Origin: Arenicella xantha
Lineage (GTDB): Bacteria; Pseudomonadota; Gammaproteobacteria; Arenicellales; Arenicellaceae
NCBI RefSeq assembly: GCF_003315245.1
Contig: NZ_QNRT01000002.1
Coordinates: 62,001-126,000 of the forward strand
DNA: 64,000 nt
Reading direction: 5' to 3'
In this document: positions 34,302 through 44,563 of the stretch, one piece after another
How positions within the stretch are numbered: position 1 is the stretch's first letter
Layout of the letters: each line of letters opens with the position of its first letter
The notes under the pieces: model-generated
What the model was told of the DNA's origin: nothing
Seen by the model: only the letters and a program-made list of their open reading frames with translations
Database searches by the model: none
Position numbers and translations under genes: made by a program

Positions 34302-36284
34302 ATGTCTGATAATAATGCAACTTCACAAAGCACACGATTTTCAGTTGATCGCCCGGTGTTTTATACCTCCATTATCGCCCTACTAGCATTGGTGGCTTAT
34401 GCTGGATTGATGCCTAAACAAAGCGGTGAATTTTTCAGCTTGCTGCAGAGTGGAATCGTTACTTACGCAAGTTGGTATTATGTAATGGTGGTGGCAATTA
34501 TTCTGGTCTGCGTTTTGGTGCTGGGGTTCTCACGAGCTGGTGACATCAAGCTTGGCTTAGATCACAGCCAACCCGAGTATTCGAACTTGTCTTGGTTTGC
34601 CATGCTGTTTTCGGCGGGAATGGGCATTGGACTGATGTTCTTTGGGGTAGCGGAACCGGTTATGCATTTTATGTCGCCGCCTCGAGGTGATGGCAACACC
34701 GTGGCCGCGGCACGTGAAGCGATGCGTCTAACGTTTTTTCACTGGGGGCTGCATGCCTGGTCGATTTACGCGATTGTTGCGTTGATCCTTGGGTACTTTT
34801 CGCACCGTCACGGTTTACCGCTAACGCTTAGATCCGCGCTTTACCCGTTGATTGGCGAGCGAATTTACGGGCGCTGGGGCACCACTATTGATGTGTTTGC
34901 CATTCTCGGCACCACCTGTGGTATCGCAACTAGTCTTGGCTTGGGCGTGATTCAGATAAACTCTGGACTGGATCACTTGTTCGGTATAGAGATTAGCAAG
35001 GCAACGCAGGTGCTATTGATAATAGGCACGATGGGGCTCGCCACAGTTTCGGTGCTTATGGGGCTCGATGCCGGTATCAAACGACTGTCAGAACTTAATA
35101 TGACGCTCGCAGCGATTCTATTGGCGATCATTGTCTTGGTCGGCCCAACGGTGTTTATCTTTCAGACGTTCATGCAGAATATCGGTGACTATCTGTCGGA
35201 AATTGTATCGAAGACCTTTAATTTATATGCCTATGACCCAACCGACTGGTTAGGTGGCTGGACGATCTTATATTGGGGATGGTGGTTATCTTGGGCCCCG
35301 TTTGTCGGGTTGTTCATTGCTCGCATCTCAAAAGGTCGAACGATTCGTGAGTTCGTGTTCGGCGCGATGCTAGTTCCTTGTGTGTTTAACTTATTTTGGT
35401 TTAGCGCGTTTGGCAACAGCGCAATTGACCTGATTCTTAGCGGCACAATGCCGGAGCTTGGTGCAGCGGTACAGGAAAATCAGGCCGTCGCGCTGTTTGG
35501 TTTCTTGGAAAGCTTCCCAATGTCATCCGTCTTAGCTTTTATTGCGCTATTGATGGTAGTTGTGTTCTTTGTGACATCGGCAGACAGTGGTGCAATGGTG
35601 CTGAATATGTTGGCCTCTAAAGGTGAAGATAATACCTCTGCATGGCAGCGGGTCATTTGGACCGTCATGATAGGCTTAATCACCGTAGTGTTGTTGTACG
35701 CTGGTGGACTATCAGCATTACAAACCGCATCTATTGCCGGTGCGTTGCCGTTTTCCCTCGCGCTATTGTGGGCAATTTATGGATTCTTTAAAGCGGTGCG
35801 CATCGATGTGGCTAAGCGTGATGTAGAAGCATCGATGCAGCCAGCCGCAATGGCAAGCGGCGAAAGTGCATGGCGTGATCGACTTGACCGTCTATTGCAT
35901 TATCCAGATACCGCAAAAGTAAGCACCTTCCAAACCTCGGTTGTGCTACCCGCCATGACTGAATTTGTAAGCGAACTAAAGGCGCATGGCATTGAGGCAT
36001 CGGTGACTGACCGAGTAGCTCAAGAAGGTAAAGTCGCCTTAGAAGTTAATCACGAACAGGAAATTAACTTTGTCTACGAAGTGATCTGCGTTAGTAGTGC
36101 AGTACCTAAAGTCGGCGAAGTGACAGATACCGAGGACTTAGATGAAACCTACTCGCAAGCAGAGGTTCATCTAAGCGAAGGTGGTCAAGGTTATGACATT
36201 ATGGGTTGGTCTAAAGACAGTGTCGTTAGCGATATCGTCAGCCGCTATGAAAATCATTTATATTTTATTGACGGCATCAGTTAG
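34302..36284 (+). CDS. BCCT-family betaine/choline/carnitine transporter
   Basis: Twelve transmembrane segments with family motifs MLFSAGMGIGLMFFGVAEPVMHF and WTILYWGWWLSWAPFVGLFIARISKGRT are present. The N-terminus is cytosolic and polar, and a cytosolic tail of about 150 residues starts near residue 510, as in BetT-like proteins. It imports quaternary amines, probably for osmoprotection, with Na+ or H+. ATG 34302 is preceded by AGGGGCC. It follows the sulfotransferase by 20 bases and may share its promoter, but the next gene is 58 bases away. Confidence 0.9.
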   Translation: MSDNNATSQSTRFSVDRPVFYTSIIALLALVAYAGLMPKQSGEFFSLLQSGIVTYASWYYVMVVAIILVCVLVLGFSRAGDIKLGLDHSQPEYSNLSWFAMLFSAGMGIGLMFFGVAEPVMHFMSPPRGDGNTVAAAREAMRLTFFHWGLHAWSIYAIVALILGYFSHRHGLPLTLRSALYPLIGERIYGRWGTTIDVFAILGTTCGIATSLGLGVIQINSGLDHLFGIEISKATQVLLIIGTMGLATVSVLMGLDAGIKRLSELNMTLAAILLAIIVLVGPTVFIFQTFMQNIGDYLSEIVSKTFNLYAYDPTDWLGGWTILYWGWWLSWAPFVGLFIARISKGRTIREFVFGAMLVPCVFNLFWFSAFGNSAIDLILSGTMPELGAAVQENQAVALFGFLESFPMSSVLAFIALLMVVVFFVTSADSGAMVLNMLASKGEDNTSAWQRVIWTVMIGLITVVLLYAGGLSALQTASIAGALPFSLALLWAIYGFFKAVRIDVAKRDVEASMQPAAMASGESAWRDRLDRLLHYPDTAKVSTFQTSVVLPAMTEFVSELKAHGIEASVTDRVAQEGKVALEVNHEQEINFVYEVICVSSAVPKVGEVTDTEDLDETYSQAEVHLSEGGQGYDIMGWSKDSVVSDIVSRYENHLYFIDGIS

Positions 36285-36342
36285 CGCCGTGTTAGCAGCT
36301 CCACTCGTCATCGAGCGCTAATAAGTCGTCACTGCGAGCATT

Positions 36343-37611
36343 ATGAAAAGCACCTTGCTATCGATAGCGGCGTTGTTGTTTGGCGTCGCAATACTTCTTA
36401 CCGGTCAAGGGCTTCAGGGCGCGTTAGTGCCCACTCGGGCGGCCCTTGAGAGCTTTCCGACTGCTACGATTGGTGCCATTGGTGCTGCGTATTTTCTCGG
36501 CTTTATGATCGGCTGCTTACGTGGCGGCGTATTGATTAGCGCAGTGGGACATGTTCGAGTGTTCGCTGCAATGACAGCCCTAGCCTCAGCGACGCCACTA
36601 CTGTTGGGCTTGTGGACCGATCCTTGGTTTTGGAGCGTATTACGCTTTCTCACCGGTTTCTGTTTTGCCGTTTTGTATATCGTAATTGAGAGTTGGTTAA
36701 ATGGCATAGCAACCAATAAAACACGGGGCCTTATTTTTTCAGTTTATGTGTTTATCACATTAACCGTCATGGCTATTGGTCAAATGATGTTGCTACTTTA
36801 CGACCCGCAAGCGTTACAACTTTTCGTAATCGCGTCAATATTGGTGTCGGTGGCAGCCATCCCCGTGGCCTTGTCGCGCTCTGAGGCTCCGGTTAAACCG
36901 CGAGCGGTACGCATTGACCTTCGGCGACTGATAAGCATCTCACGTGCTGGCACAGCAAGTTGCTTCGCAGCCGGATTAACCAACGGATCGTTTTGGGCCG
37001 TGTCGGCCATTTTCGCTACGCAATATACCGGAGATACCGATTCAGCTGCTTGGTATATGACGGCTGGGGTAATTGGTGGTGCTGTTTGTCAATGGCCGCT
37101 TGGCTATTTATCGGATCGGGTTGAACGGCGTAAAGTGCTTATCGGTACCGCGCTCGGCGCCGGCTTACTCAGTATTTTTATTGTGCTAGCCGGCCGGCAA
37201 TTAAGTGAGATTCAGCTCATGATGTTTGGCGTGTTATGGGGCGGTATGGCGTTTCCCCTGTATTCGGTGGCAGTTGCCTTAACCAATGATTACGCAAAGC
37301 CTTATGAATATGTGCGTGTCTCCAGTGGCTTGTTATTGATTTATGGTATTGGCGCGGTGATTGGTCCGATACTCTCGTCGATATTGATGGGCACTTTGGG
37401 GCCAACCGGCTTATATGTTTTCTGCGCTGCAGTGTATGCCCTACTTTGCGCTGTGATTGCTCAAACCATGAACCGCCCACCTGCAACCGACGAGGCACAG
37501 TGCGATTTCTCCGATGCAATCGCCAGTGTTTACACCGCATCGAACGTGCTGCAAAGTTCTGATTCGGGGCTGACTAACGACCAGCGGGCGAACGCCAGCG
37601 GCGCAAAGTAA
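36343..37611 (+). CDS. MFS transporter (YcaD-like)
   Basis: The 422-residue protein has 12 hydrophobic segments; the first two read STLLSIAALLFGVAILLTGQGLQGALVP and AIGAAYFLGFMIGCLRGG, as in the YcaD-type MFS proteins. The loop-2/3 GHVRVFAAM and central SRSEAPVKPR loop fit. Substrate unknown. It reads in the same direction as BCCT and CaCA but has its own gap on each side (58 and 141 bases) and a hairpin after it. Confidence 0.82.
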   Translation: MKSTLLSIAALLFGVAILLTGQGLQGALVPTRAALESFPTATIGAIGAAYFLGFMIGCLRGGVLISAVGHVRVFAAMTALASATPLLLGLWTDPWFWSVLRFLTGFCFAVLYIVIESWLNGIATNKTRGLIFSVYVFITLTVMAIGQMMLLLYDPQALQLFVIASILVSVAAIPVALSRSEAPVKPRAVRIDLRRLISISRAGTASCFAAGLTNGSFWAVSAIFATQYTGDTDSAAWYMTAGVIGGAVCQWPLGYLSDRVERRKVLIGTALGAGLLSIFIVLAGRQLSEIQLMMFGVLWGGMAFPLYSVAVALTNDYAKPYEYVRVSSGLLLIYGIGAVIGPILSSILMGTLGPTGLYVFCAAVYALLCAVIAQTMNRPPATDEAQCDFSDAIASVYTASNVLQSSDSGLTNDQRANASGAK

Positions 37612-37658
37612 TCTATATTGATATTGGGCTATTAGTGCTATTGGCGGCAACCATGTGC

Positions 37659-37688
37659 TTTAATAGCCGAATGAATCAGGCTATTAAA
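37659..37688. terminator. Hairpin downstream of the MFS gene
   Basis: TTTAATAGCC and GGCTATTAAA are complementary over 10 bases with a 10-base loop. There is no long T-run. Confidence 0.35.
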
Positions 37689-37752
37689 CAACTGACGCTG
37701 TAATGCAATTAAGGCTAATTTTGGCCGACTGGTTAAACTCCTCAATCACTCA

Positions 37753-38730
37753 ATGCTAATTTCACTGATAGCAATCATTATTGGGCTTGCAGCATTGGTT
37801 TGGAGCGCTGATCGGTTCGTGGCTGGTGCCTCGGCTATGGCGAATCACGTCAATGTGCCACCGTTGTTGATTGGAATGATTATCGTTGGGTTTGGTACAT
37901 CGATGCCAGAAATGATTGTGTCCGCAAGCGCCTCGCTCAACGGTAATACCGGGTTGGCGCTTGGCAACGTAATTGGATCTAATATTGTCAATATTGGGTT
38001 GATTTTGGGCGTCACAGCTCTAGTCGCACCAATTATGGTCAGTTCTCAGATTGTCCGCCGAGAACTACCGGCTCTAGTGTTAATCAGTATTCTTTTTGGC
38101 TTAGCAATCTGCGACTTTAAGCTCTCACGGCTTGAATCAGTAGGTTTGCTGCTCGGCTTTTTTACACTCATTGCATGGTCGATTTATACCGCTCTACGGC
38201 AGCGAGATGATGCGCTAGGTATAGAAATAGCGTCGTCACTCTCCACCACAGATGCAATGAGTATGTCGAAATCGACACTATGGACCGCTGTCGGTTTGGC
38301 GCTGCTGATACTCAGTTCACAAGTATTGATTTGGGGAGCAGTTACCTTAGCTGCCGCTGTTGGTATGAGCGACCTAGTGATAGGCCTAACAATTGTGGCG
38401 TTTGGAACCTCATTTCCTGAATTAGCCACATCGATAATTGCCGCGCGTAAGGGCGAACATGACATTGCTATCGGCAATGTGGTGGGTTCAAATATGTTCA
38501 ATTTACTCGCAGTTGTTGGTGTGGCTGGAGTTATTCAGCCGATGCAGTCCATTGCGCAACAAGTATTGATTCGAGACTGGTCTGTTATGCTCGCTTTAAC
38601 CATAGCCTTACTGCTGATGGCCTATGGTTTTAAGCGCCAAGGCCGCATAAATCGATTTGAAGGCATTGCGCTATTGTGTGCTTACAGTGTCTACACCGGA
38701 TACCTTGTTGTATCGTCAACCACCAGCTAG
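37753..38730 (+). CDS. Calcium/sodium antiporter (CaCA family, YrbG-like)
   Basis: Two inverted halves each carry the alpha repeat: [18 protein letters not shown] with [15 protein letters not shown] in the first, and [18 protein letters not shown] with [15 protein letters not shown] in the second. The glutamates in GTSxPE are the ion ligands. At 325 residues with about ten helices it is of usual family length and acts in the inner membrane to export Ca2+ against Na+. It converges with the CorC-like gene across 32 bases. Confidence 0.93.
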   Translation: MLISLIAIIIGLAALVWSADRFVAGASAMANHVNVPPLLIGMIIVGFGTSMPEMIVSASASLNGNTGLALGNVIGSNIVNIGLILGVTALVAPIMVSSQIVRRELPALVLISILFGLAICDFKLSRLESVGLLLGFFTLIAWSIYTALRQRDDALGIEIASSLSTTDAMSMSKSTLWTAVGLALLILSSQVLIWGAVTLAAAVGMSDLVIGLTIVAFGTSFPELATSIIAARKGEHDIAIGNVVGSNMFNLLAVVGVAGVIQPMQSIAQQVLIRDWSVMLALTIALLLMAYGFKRQGRINRFEGIALLCAYSVYTGYLVVSSTTS

Positions 38731-38762
38731 CTAGGTCGAACTAATGGAGCGGAACAGCATTG

Positions 38763-40178
38763 TTAATCCGTGTCCTTGGTGCCGATATACTTAGAACCAG
38801 TATTACTTGATAGCTCGGAGGCGCTCATGGATGAGTTAACAGGAAATATCGTCACTTTACCAATTCTATTACGCTCTTCCGTCACGGCGATAAATCGAAG
38901 GTCATAGTATTCAATTTGATCATTCTGTTTAGGCATACGATCGAGTTGCTTCATAAATAGTCCGTTGATGGTGTTCGCGTCAGGAAAATTTGGAAAATCA
39001 ACATCGATGGCACGCGACAGATCGTTTAATGAAACCATGCCGTCGGTCTGCCAATGATCCTCGACCCAGATAACCGCAGCATGAGGGTCGTCTATATCAA
39101 GCTCATCAGATATCTCGCCAACAATTTCTTCCAACATGTCTTCCATGGTTACAACACCAGAAAAACTACCATATTCATCCATTACCACCGCTAAGTGTAC
39201 TCGGTCTTTGCGCATAAGCTCGAATAGGTTGCTAACTTGTTGACGCTCAGGCACCAGTAATGGTGTGCGCAAACACTGTCTTATAACGCCTAATGGATCG
39301 GGCGCTTGAGCTCGGTCTGAGCCACCATTAACGGTGACGCCTCCCATCGAACTTACGATGGCACTGTAGATATCCTTGACTAGCACAACCCCAATTGGAT
39401 TATCAGTATTGCCATCAAAAACAGGAAAGCGCGAATGTCCGCTACTTTGCATAACCCGCAAGGCGTCTTCCCATGAGTCGTTTAGATTGAGTATTTCGAC
39501 CTGCGGTTTGGGCACCATGATTTGTTGTACTGAATGACTGTCAAATTTAAACATGTTTTGCAGCATTGTCGCGCGGTCAGTATCCAATTCACCGTGTTGC
39601 TCAGAGGTATCGATGATCCCTTGTATTTCGGCGTTTGATAACACGTCCGCATGCGTTGCCTCTTCAACATTGAACAACGATAGTATTGAACCCGACGCCT
39701 TGTTTAACAGCCAATTCAACGGAAAGGCGCAAAGATAAAACCAGTGCAACGGATAGGCTGACCATAACGACACTGGCTCGGATTTACGAATTGCAAATGT
39801 TTTGGGTACTTGCTCACCAATAATGATGTGGAGTGACGAAAAGATTAGAAAACCTAAAATAAATGACGTGGTGTGTACCGTATTGCCGGACATTCCCAGA
39901 GCGTGAAACATTGGCTCAAGTAGCGCCGCCACAACGGGTTCCCCAACCCAACCGAGGCCCAGTGACGCCATGGTAATACCCAGTTGACAGGCGGCTAAGT
40001 ATGATTCTAACTTCTGCTGTATACGCTGAGTTAGCTTGGCCGCACGACTGCCGCTATCTGCCATCTGGTCAATTCGGAATGCGCGAGCTTTAACTAAGGC
40101 GAACTCCGCCGCAACGAAGAAAGCGTTAATTGCGAGTAAAACTAAGATCGTTAATATGCCAATTGTTTCGCTACTCAT
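38763..40178 (-). CDS. CNNM/CorC-type hemolysin-family membrane protein
   Basis: From ATG 40178: a DUF21/CNNM transmembrane domain (about 1-190), two CBS domains (IMVPKPQVEILNL... and LFELMRKDRVHLAVVMDEYGSFSGVVTMEDMLEEIVGEI), then a CorC_HlyC domain with DVDFPNFPDANTINGLF. Such proteins export Mg2+ or Co2+ or act as their regulators. The ATG at 40178 has GGA eight bases upstream; the TTG at 40190 is a longer alternative. The upstream gap (40179-40483, 305 bases) shows nothing I can name. Confidence 0.9.
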   Translation of the reverse strand: MSSETIGILTILVLLAINAFFVAAEFALVKARAFRIDQMADSGSRAAKLTQRIQQKLESYLAACQLGITMASLGLGWVGEPVVAALLEPMFHALGMSGNTVHTTSFILGFLIFSSLHIIIGEQVPKTFAIRKSEPVSLWSAYPLHWFYLCAFPLNWLLNKASGSILSLFNVEEATHADVLSNAEIQGIIDTSEQHGELDTDRATMLQNMFKFDSHSVQQIMVPKPQVEILNLNDSWEDALRVMQSSGHSRFPVFDGNTDNPIGVVLVKDIYSAIVSSMGGVTVNGGSDRAQAPDPLGVIRQCLRTPLLVPERQQVSNLFELMRKDRVHLAVVMDEYGSFSGVVTMEDMLEEIVGEISDELDIDDPHAAVIWVEDHWQTDGMVSLNDLSRAIDVDFPNFPDANTINGLFMKQLDRMPKQNDQIEYYDLRFIAVTEERNRIGKVTIFPVNSSMSASELSSNTGSKYIGTKDTD

Positions 40179-40483
40179 AATCGCATCCAAGTGTTGTTAA
40201 AGGCTACCCGTGCTGAAGCAGCATTGGGTTGGCAAAGTAATTCGTCGGCAGTATGGGGTAACGAATCGCAAATTAATAGTGGCGCCAATTCGAATCTTTC
40301 GCTTGGCGGATGCTTGCTTAAACCCAGTTCTGAAAGCTCTCGCTAAACCTATCACACGACGTGCTGCAAGCAGCGGATTGCAACGCCCTTTTGATGAGCC
40401 TAACCCAAGTGTCTAGCGCAGTTTAGTTATGCTTGTTCAACGCTAGGGCTTACGTCAAGCAACCAACATGCAGTGAGTTTGTA

Positions 40484-41452
40484 CTAGAGCCACCTTTTCC
40501 GACGAAAATAGAAAACTTGTATTACCGCTACCACCGCCATAATTGCTAGCAGCACAAAGTATCCGCCTTTGAACCCTAGCTCGGGTATGTATTCAAAGTT
40601 CATTCCATAAATGCCGGCCATAAATGTGAGTGGCACAAAGATAACGGTAATAATCGTTAATAGTTGCATTACGCGGTTTAGTTGATGCGACGACATCCCC
40701 AAATACCCATCGGTTAAATCGTTGCAAATCTGGTAATACATATTAGCCAGCGTTTGTGTACGCTCAATTTGCTCGTATAGGTCGACTATTTCATGAACTA
40801 GTGAATCAGCTAGCAGCGGTTCATCATGACTACGCAAGGCCATCGCCACGTCGCGATGATAGTTAGCGGTTCGGGTCAGCTTTCGAAGTCGCGACTTGTA
40901 GCCCGTTAGCTCAGCCAACAGCGTATCGTCCGGACTTTTAAACATCTCCTCCTCTATTTCATCAAGCCGAGGTTCGAGTTCAAGTAAAATTTCAACATAG
41001 CGTCGAGCTAGTCGATTACTTAAGCGAATAGCCAGCGCACCAGGACCGTCATAGATTAATGACGGGTCTTTTTCGAGCTGATCAAACAACCAATTGGCGG
41101 AAGCCGATGGTTTTGCATGGCGTGTAATCAGAAATCGAGGGCTGATAAAGCAGGAAAGCTGAATAGTGCCACTATTGATGCCATTGGTATCAGCATCTAA
41201 GCCTCGCAGTAAGATGAACAAGAACTGCTGAAAGCGTTCTATTTTAGGCGGATGTCGTGGTCGCAAGGCATCCTGAATTGCCAATGGATGGATGCCAAAT
41301 TCTGCCAATAAAGCATTATCGTGCTCATCAGCCTTGCCTTCAATATCAAGCCAAATGATGTTGCGATCTGATTGCTTCCACATTTCAATCAGCTCTTCCC
41401 CACCACTCTGCGATGTCTTGGTTTTGGGGTCGTAAACAAACGCTCGTATCAT
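40484..41452 (-). CDS. CorA-family divalent cation transporter
   Basis: The C-terminus has the two helices MQLLTIITVIFVPLTFMAGIYGMNFEY with the GMN selectivity motif and GYFVLLAIMAVVAVIQVFYFRRKRWL, ending in the conserved basic tail. The N-terminal half is a cytosolic funnel domain. At 322 residues it fits CorA or ZntB. It imports Mg2+/Co2+/Ni2+ or moves Zn2+; which cannot be told. It and the CorC-like gene 300 bases away are likely functionally related Mg genes. Confidence 0.9.
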   Translation of the reverse strand: MIRAFVYDPKTKTSQSGGEELIEMWKQSDRNIIWLDIEGKADEHDNALLAEFGIHPLAIQDALRPRHPPKIERFQQFLFILLRGLDADTNGINSGTIQLSCFISPRFLITRHAKPSASANWLFDQLEKDPSLIYDGPGALAIRLSNRLARRYVEILLELEPRLDEIEEEMFKSPDDTLLAELTGYKSRLRKLTRTANYHRDVAMALRSHDEPLLADSLVHEIVDLYEQIERTQTLANMYYQICNDLTDGYLGMSSHQLNRVMQLLTIITVIFVPLTFMAGIYGMNFEYIPELGFKGGYFVLLAIMAVVAVIQVFYFRRKRWL

Positions 41453-41723
41453 CGTCGATTCCTTAATTTTTTTCAGTGTGACACTGGACTTAATAAGAAT
41501 AACCCACTACTAAGGATTGTAGTGTCGGTTCAGGTAACAACACCGTTGTGTCAGGAGATAATTACCATATCACATAGAATATCGCATCGGTGCGACTTCA
41601 TATAACTGACTTGATTACCCTTTGTGTGCTCGTAAATAGAACCTAGTCATCTAGCATCCATGCAGATGCTGTATGCTCAAACACAGCTATTCAGTGGCGG
41701 CGTGTTTGTCGGACTGCTTTGTC

Positions 41724-41763
41724 TAGGTATAGCGTGTGCAGTACGCGAAACACGTTATACCTA
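41724..41763. promoter_or_regulatory. Long stem-loop in the gap before rimK
   Basis: TAGGTATAGCGTGT (41724-41737) pairs with ACACGTTATACCTA (41750-41763), 14 pairs including one G.U, with a 12-base loop. It is about 70 bases before the rimK ATG in the 380-base gap (41453-41832). It may be a leader structure or a terminator without U-run. Otherwise this gap shows no gene. Confidence 0.4.
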
Positions 41764-41832
41764 ATTCGCTCCGGCTAAGCATGAGTCATGACCACGTCCT
41801 ACTTACATACCTTACTAATCCAGGAATCTATT

Positions 41833-42738
41833 ATGCGCATCGCCATATTATCTAGAAACAAAAAGCTCTATTCCACTCGACGATTAATTGAAGCTGGTAA
41901 GGCTCGTGGTCATGAAGTAGATGTTATAGATACATTACAGTGCTATATGGATATCACCAAGAATCGTCCGGTTGTTCGGTACCGTGGTGCCGAGTTGCCA
42001 AAATATGATGCGATTATTCCGCGCATCGGCGCCTCAATCACATTTTATGGAACCGCGGTAGTGCGACAGTTTGAAATGATGGGCACCTTCTCGGTCAATG
42101 AATCCGTAGCGATAAGCCGGTCGCGTGACAAGCTCCGCTCTTTGCAGCTATTGTCACGGAAAGGGATTGGACTGCCGCGCACCGGTTTTGCCAATAAATC
42201 ATCGAATACACAAGACTTGATTAAGACCGTAGGAGGCGCCCCATTGGTTATCAAGTTGTTAGAAGGTACCCAAGGAATTGGTGTTGTGCTGGCGGAAAAC
42301 ACCAAAACGGCAGAGGCCGTTATTGAAGCGTTTATGGGGCTAAACGCCAATATTTTAGTGCAGGAGTTTGTCAAAGAGGCAAGTGGTGTGGATATCCGCT
42401 GCTTTGTTGTAGGCGACAAAGTCGTAGCGGCTATGAAGCGACAAGGAGCTGAGGGCGAGTTCCGCTCCAATTTGCATCGTGGCGGTTCGGCCAAACTAAT
42501 AAAACTTAGCCCTGACGAACGCGCTACCGCTATGGCCGCCGCTAAAGCAATGGGACTGGGCGTATGTGGTGTCGACATTTTACAGTCCAATCACGGCCCA
42601 GTCGTCATGGAGGTTAATTCAAGCCCAGGGCTTGAAGGCATAGAAGCCGCAACTAAGCGAGACGTGGCCGGAATGATTTTTGAACATATTGAAAAACATG
42701 CTAAACCCTTTGCAACCAAGACTCGCGGAACTGGTTAG
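41833..42738 (+). CDS. rimK: Ribosomal protein S6 glutamate ligase
   Basis: From ATG 41833 the protein is 301 residues, as in E. coli RimK, and starts [26 protein letters not shown] lies seven bases upstream, which decides against the upstream ATG at 41788. It has the ATP-grasp fold with [15 protein letters not shown] (about 140-155), [18 protein letters not shown], and the Mg-binding [16 protein letters not shown]. It ligates glutamate residues to the C-terminus of ribosomal protein S6 in the cytoplasm. Confidence 0.95.
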   Translation: MRIAILSRNKKLYSTRRLIEAGKARGHEVDVIDTLQCYMDITKNRPVVRYRGAELPKYDAIIPRIGASITFYGTAVVRQFEMMGTFSVNESVAISRSRDKLRSLQLLSRKGIGLPRTGFANKSSNTQDLIKTVGGAPLVIKLLEGTQGIGVVLAENTKTAEAVIEAFMGLNANILVQEFVKEASGVDIRCFVVGDKVVAAMKRQGAEGEFRSNLHRGGSAKLIKLSPDERATAMAAAKAMGLGVCGVDILQSNHGPVVMEVNSSPGLEGIEAATKRDVAGMIFEHIEKHAKPFATKTRGTG

Positions 42739-42795
42739 CCGAATTCGTCAACAATAGAAAATCAACTAGGCATGCTCATGCAGCAAAAAATGCAC

Positions 42796-44523
42796 TCATC
42801 GACCTAAGCTGTTGCTGATTGATTTGTAGGCATCGTAGTGACTCAGAAAGAGTGAGCCAGTGAGCCTATCAATGAACCCGACTTTGTCCAATTGTGCTTT
42901 AACCGGCACTTTTAGTTCAGATAGGTGTAACTGCTTGGATTGCTCACGCATTCGAGTGTTTTGCTGTTCCAACATTTCCAGCGCACTAAGGTCTATGCCG
43001 TTAATAGCGCCACAGTGAAGAATTATGTGCTTGACTTGGGGGCGATCGATCAACAAGTTATCGATATAGTCTTCAAGATAGCCAGCGTTGGAAAATAGCA
43101 GGCTTTCATCGATACGCAGCGACACAATAGCGGAGTTGGTTTCAACCTCAAAATGCTTGATGTTTCTAAAATGGTGGGAATCTTGAAGTAGCCCTATCTC
43201 GGCAATATGAGGCTCAGACGTGTGATACAGATGAAGTAAAATAGACGTGACTATTCCGCTGGCAACGCCGATCTCAACGCCAAGGTAAAGCGTCATCGCG
43301 ACCGTGATCAGCATGGCACTAAAATCACTTTTGGAAAATCGCCATGCCTCGCGAAATATCGCGATATTGACCAAAGACAGCACGGCCACAATGATGGTTG
43401 CCGCTAACATAGCTACCGGTAAGTAGTGAAGTAACGGTGTCAAAAACAGCGCAGCTAATGTAATGCCTATTGCGGTAAAGATCCCTGCGAGTTGGGTTTC
43501 TGCACCAGCGTCAAAGTTAACGACCGAGCGAGCAAATCCACCGGTCACTGGGAACCCTGCGGATATACCGGATGCTAAATTAGCGGCACCAAGCCCTATA
43601 AGCTCCTGATTTCCATCTATCTTTTCACGTCTTTTAGCTGACAAGGTTTTACCAACAGACACCGATTCAACGTAGCCGATAATTGAGATTAGCATTGCTG
43701 GCAATGCCAACGCCTTAACCGCGTCCATCGAAATTCCAGGCAACTGAAGAGCCGGAATGCCGGTTGGAATAGCCCCGACGATATCCACGCCGCGAAGGTC
43801 AAGCGCAAAGCCTGCGACAATAATTGTGGTTGCAACAACGCCGATAACCGGTGCGACTTTGGCGAGCACCTTCGCTAAATCTGCCTGAACTCCGCATAAC
43901 TCTAATAGTCGCGGCGCGCCGCGCCTAGCCCATACCAAAAAACCTAAAGAGCCTATTCCGAGTGCTAAAGTATATTTATTAAACTGCGTGACACTCGCAA
44001 AAATCGACTGTACGAGCTCAAAGAAGTTGTGCCCTGAGGCTGGGATTCCCAAAATATGTTTAAGCTGACTCAGCGCAATCACCAAGCCGGATGCAGTGAT
44101 AAAGCCTGCAACCACGGAGTGTGACAAGAAGTGCGATAGAAACCCGAGCCGCAAAATTCCCAGCAGTAATAAAAAACCGCCTGACAGTAGCGCTAGCAAC
44201 ATGGCGCCTTCGACATAGCCAACAATACCTTGCTCAGTAACGACGCTAAGCGCCGATGCCGTCATAAGCGAAGCAATCGCGACGGGGCCAACGGCAAGTG
44301 TTTTACACGAGCCAAATATCGCGTAAGCGACTAGTGGCAGAATGCTCGCATAGAGGCCCACCTCTGGCGGCAGACCAGCCAACATGGCGTACGCCAATGA
44401 CTGTGGGATCAACATGATTGTGACCACAATTGCCGCAATTAGGTCACGGCCAAGCTTGCCGCGATCATAGTCGCGCAGCTGTCCGATAATCGGAACGGTC
44501 TTGGTTAGTCGGCTCAATAGCAT
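42796..44523 (-). CDS. SulP-family anion transporter with STAS domain
   Basis: Residues 1-430 form the SulP transmembrane domain (GRDLIAAIVVTIMLIPQSLAYAMLAGLPPEVGLYASILPLVAYAIFG is the classical N-terminal signature). From about 450 a STAS domain ends the protein (VKHIILHCGAINGIDLSALEMLEQQ). It lies downstream of the SQR fusion and dioxygenase genes on the same strand, 40 bases after the former. It probably exports or imports sulfate, thiosulfate or sulfite generated in sulfide oxidation, but this is inference from context. Confidence 0.92.
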   Translation of the reverse strand: MLLSRLTKTVPIIGQLRDYDRGKLGRDLIAAIVVTIMLIPQSLAYAMLAGLPPEVGLYASILPLVAYAIFGSCKTLAVGPVAIASLMTASALSVVTEQGIVGYVEGAMLLALLSGGFLLLLGILRLGFLSHFLSHSVVAGFITASGLVIALSQLKHILGIPASGHNFFELVQSIFASVTQFNKYTLALGIGSLGFLVWARRGAPRLLELCGVQADLAKVLAKVAPVIGVVATTIIVAGFALDLRGVDIVGAIPTGIPALQLPGISMDAVKALALPAMLISIIGYVESVSVGKTLSAKRREKIDGNQELIGLGAANLASGISAGFPVTGGFARSVVNFDAGAETQLAGIFTAIGITLAALFLTPLLHYLPVAMLAATIIVAVLSLVNIAIFREAWRFSKSDFSAMLITVAMTLYLGVEIGVASGIVTSILLHLYHTSEPHIAEIGLLQDSHHFRNIKHFEVETNSAIVSLRIDESLLFSNAGYLEDYIDNLLIDRPQVKHIILHCGAINGIDLSALEMLEQQNTRMREQSKQLHLSELKVPVKAQLDKVGFIDRLTGSLFLSHYDAYKSISNSLGR

Positions 44524-44563
44524 AGTTTTAGGTTTGTGTTGGTTAGCAGTTGATGGCGTCTAA

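Noticed and set aside
38184-38501. Minus-strand ORF within the Ca/Na antiporter gene
   Set aside because: Antisense shadow of a clear CaCA coding region.
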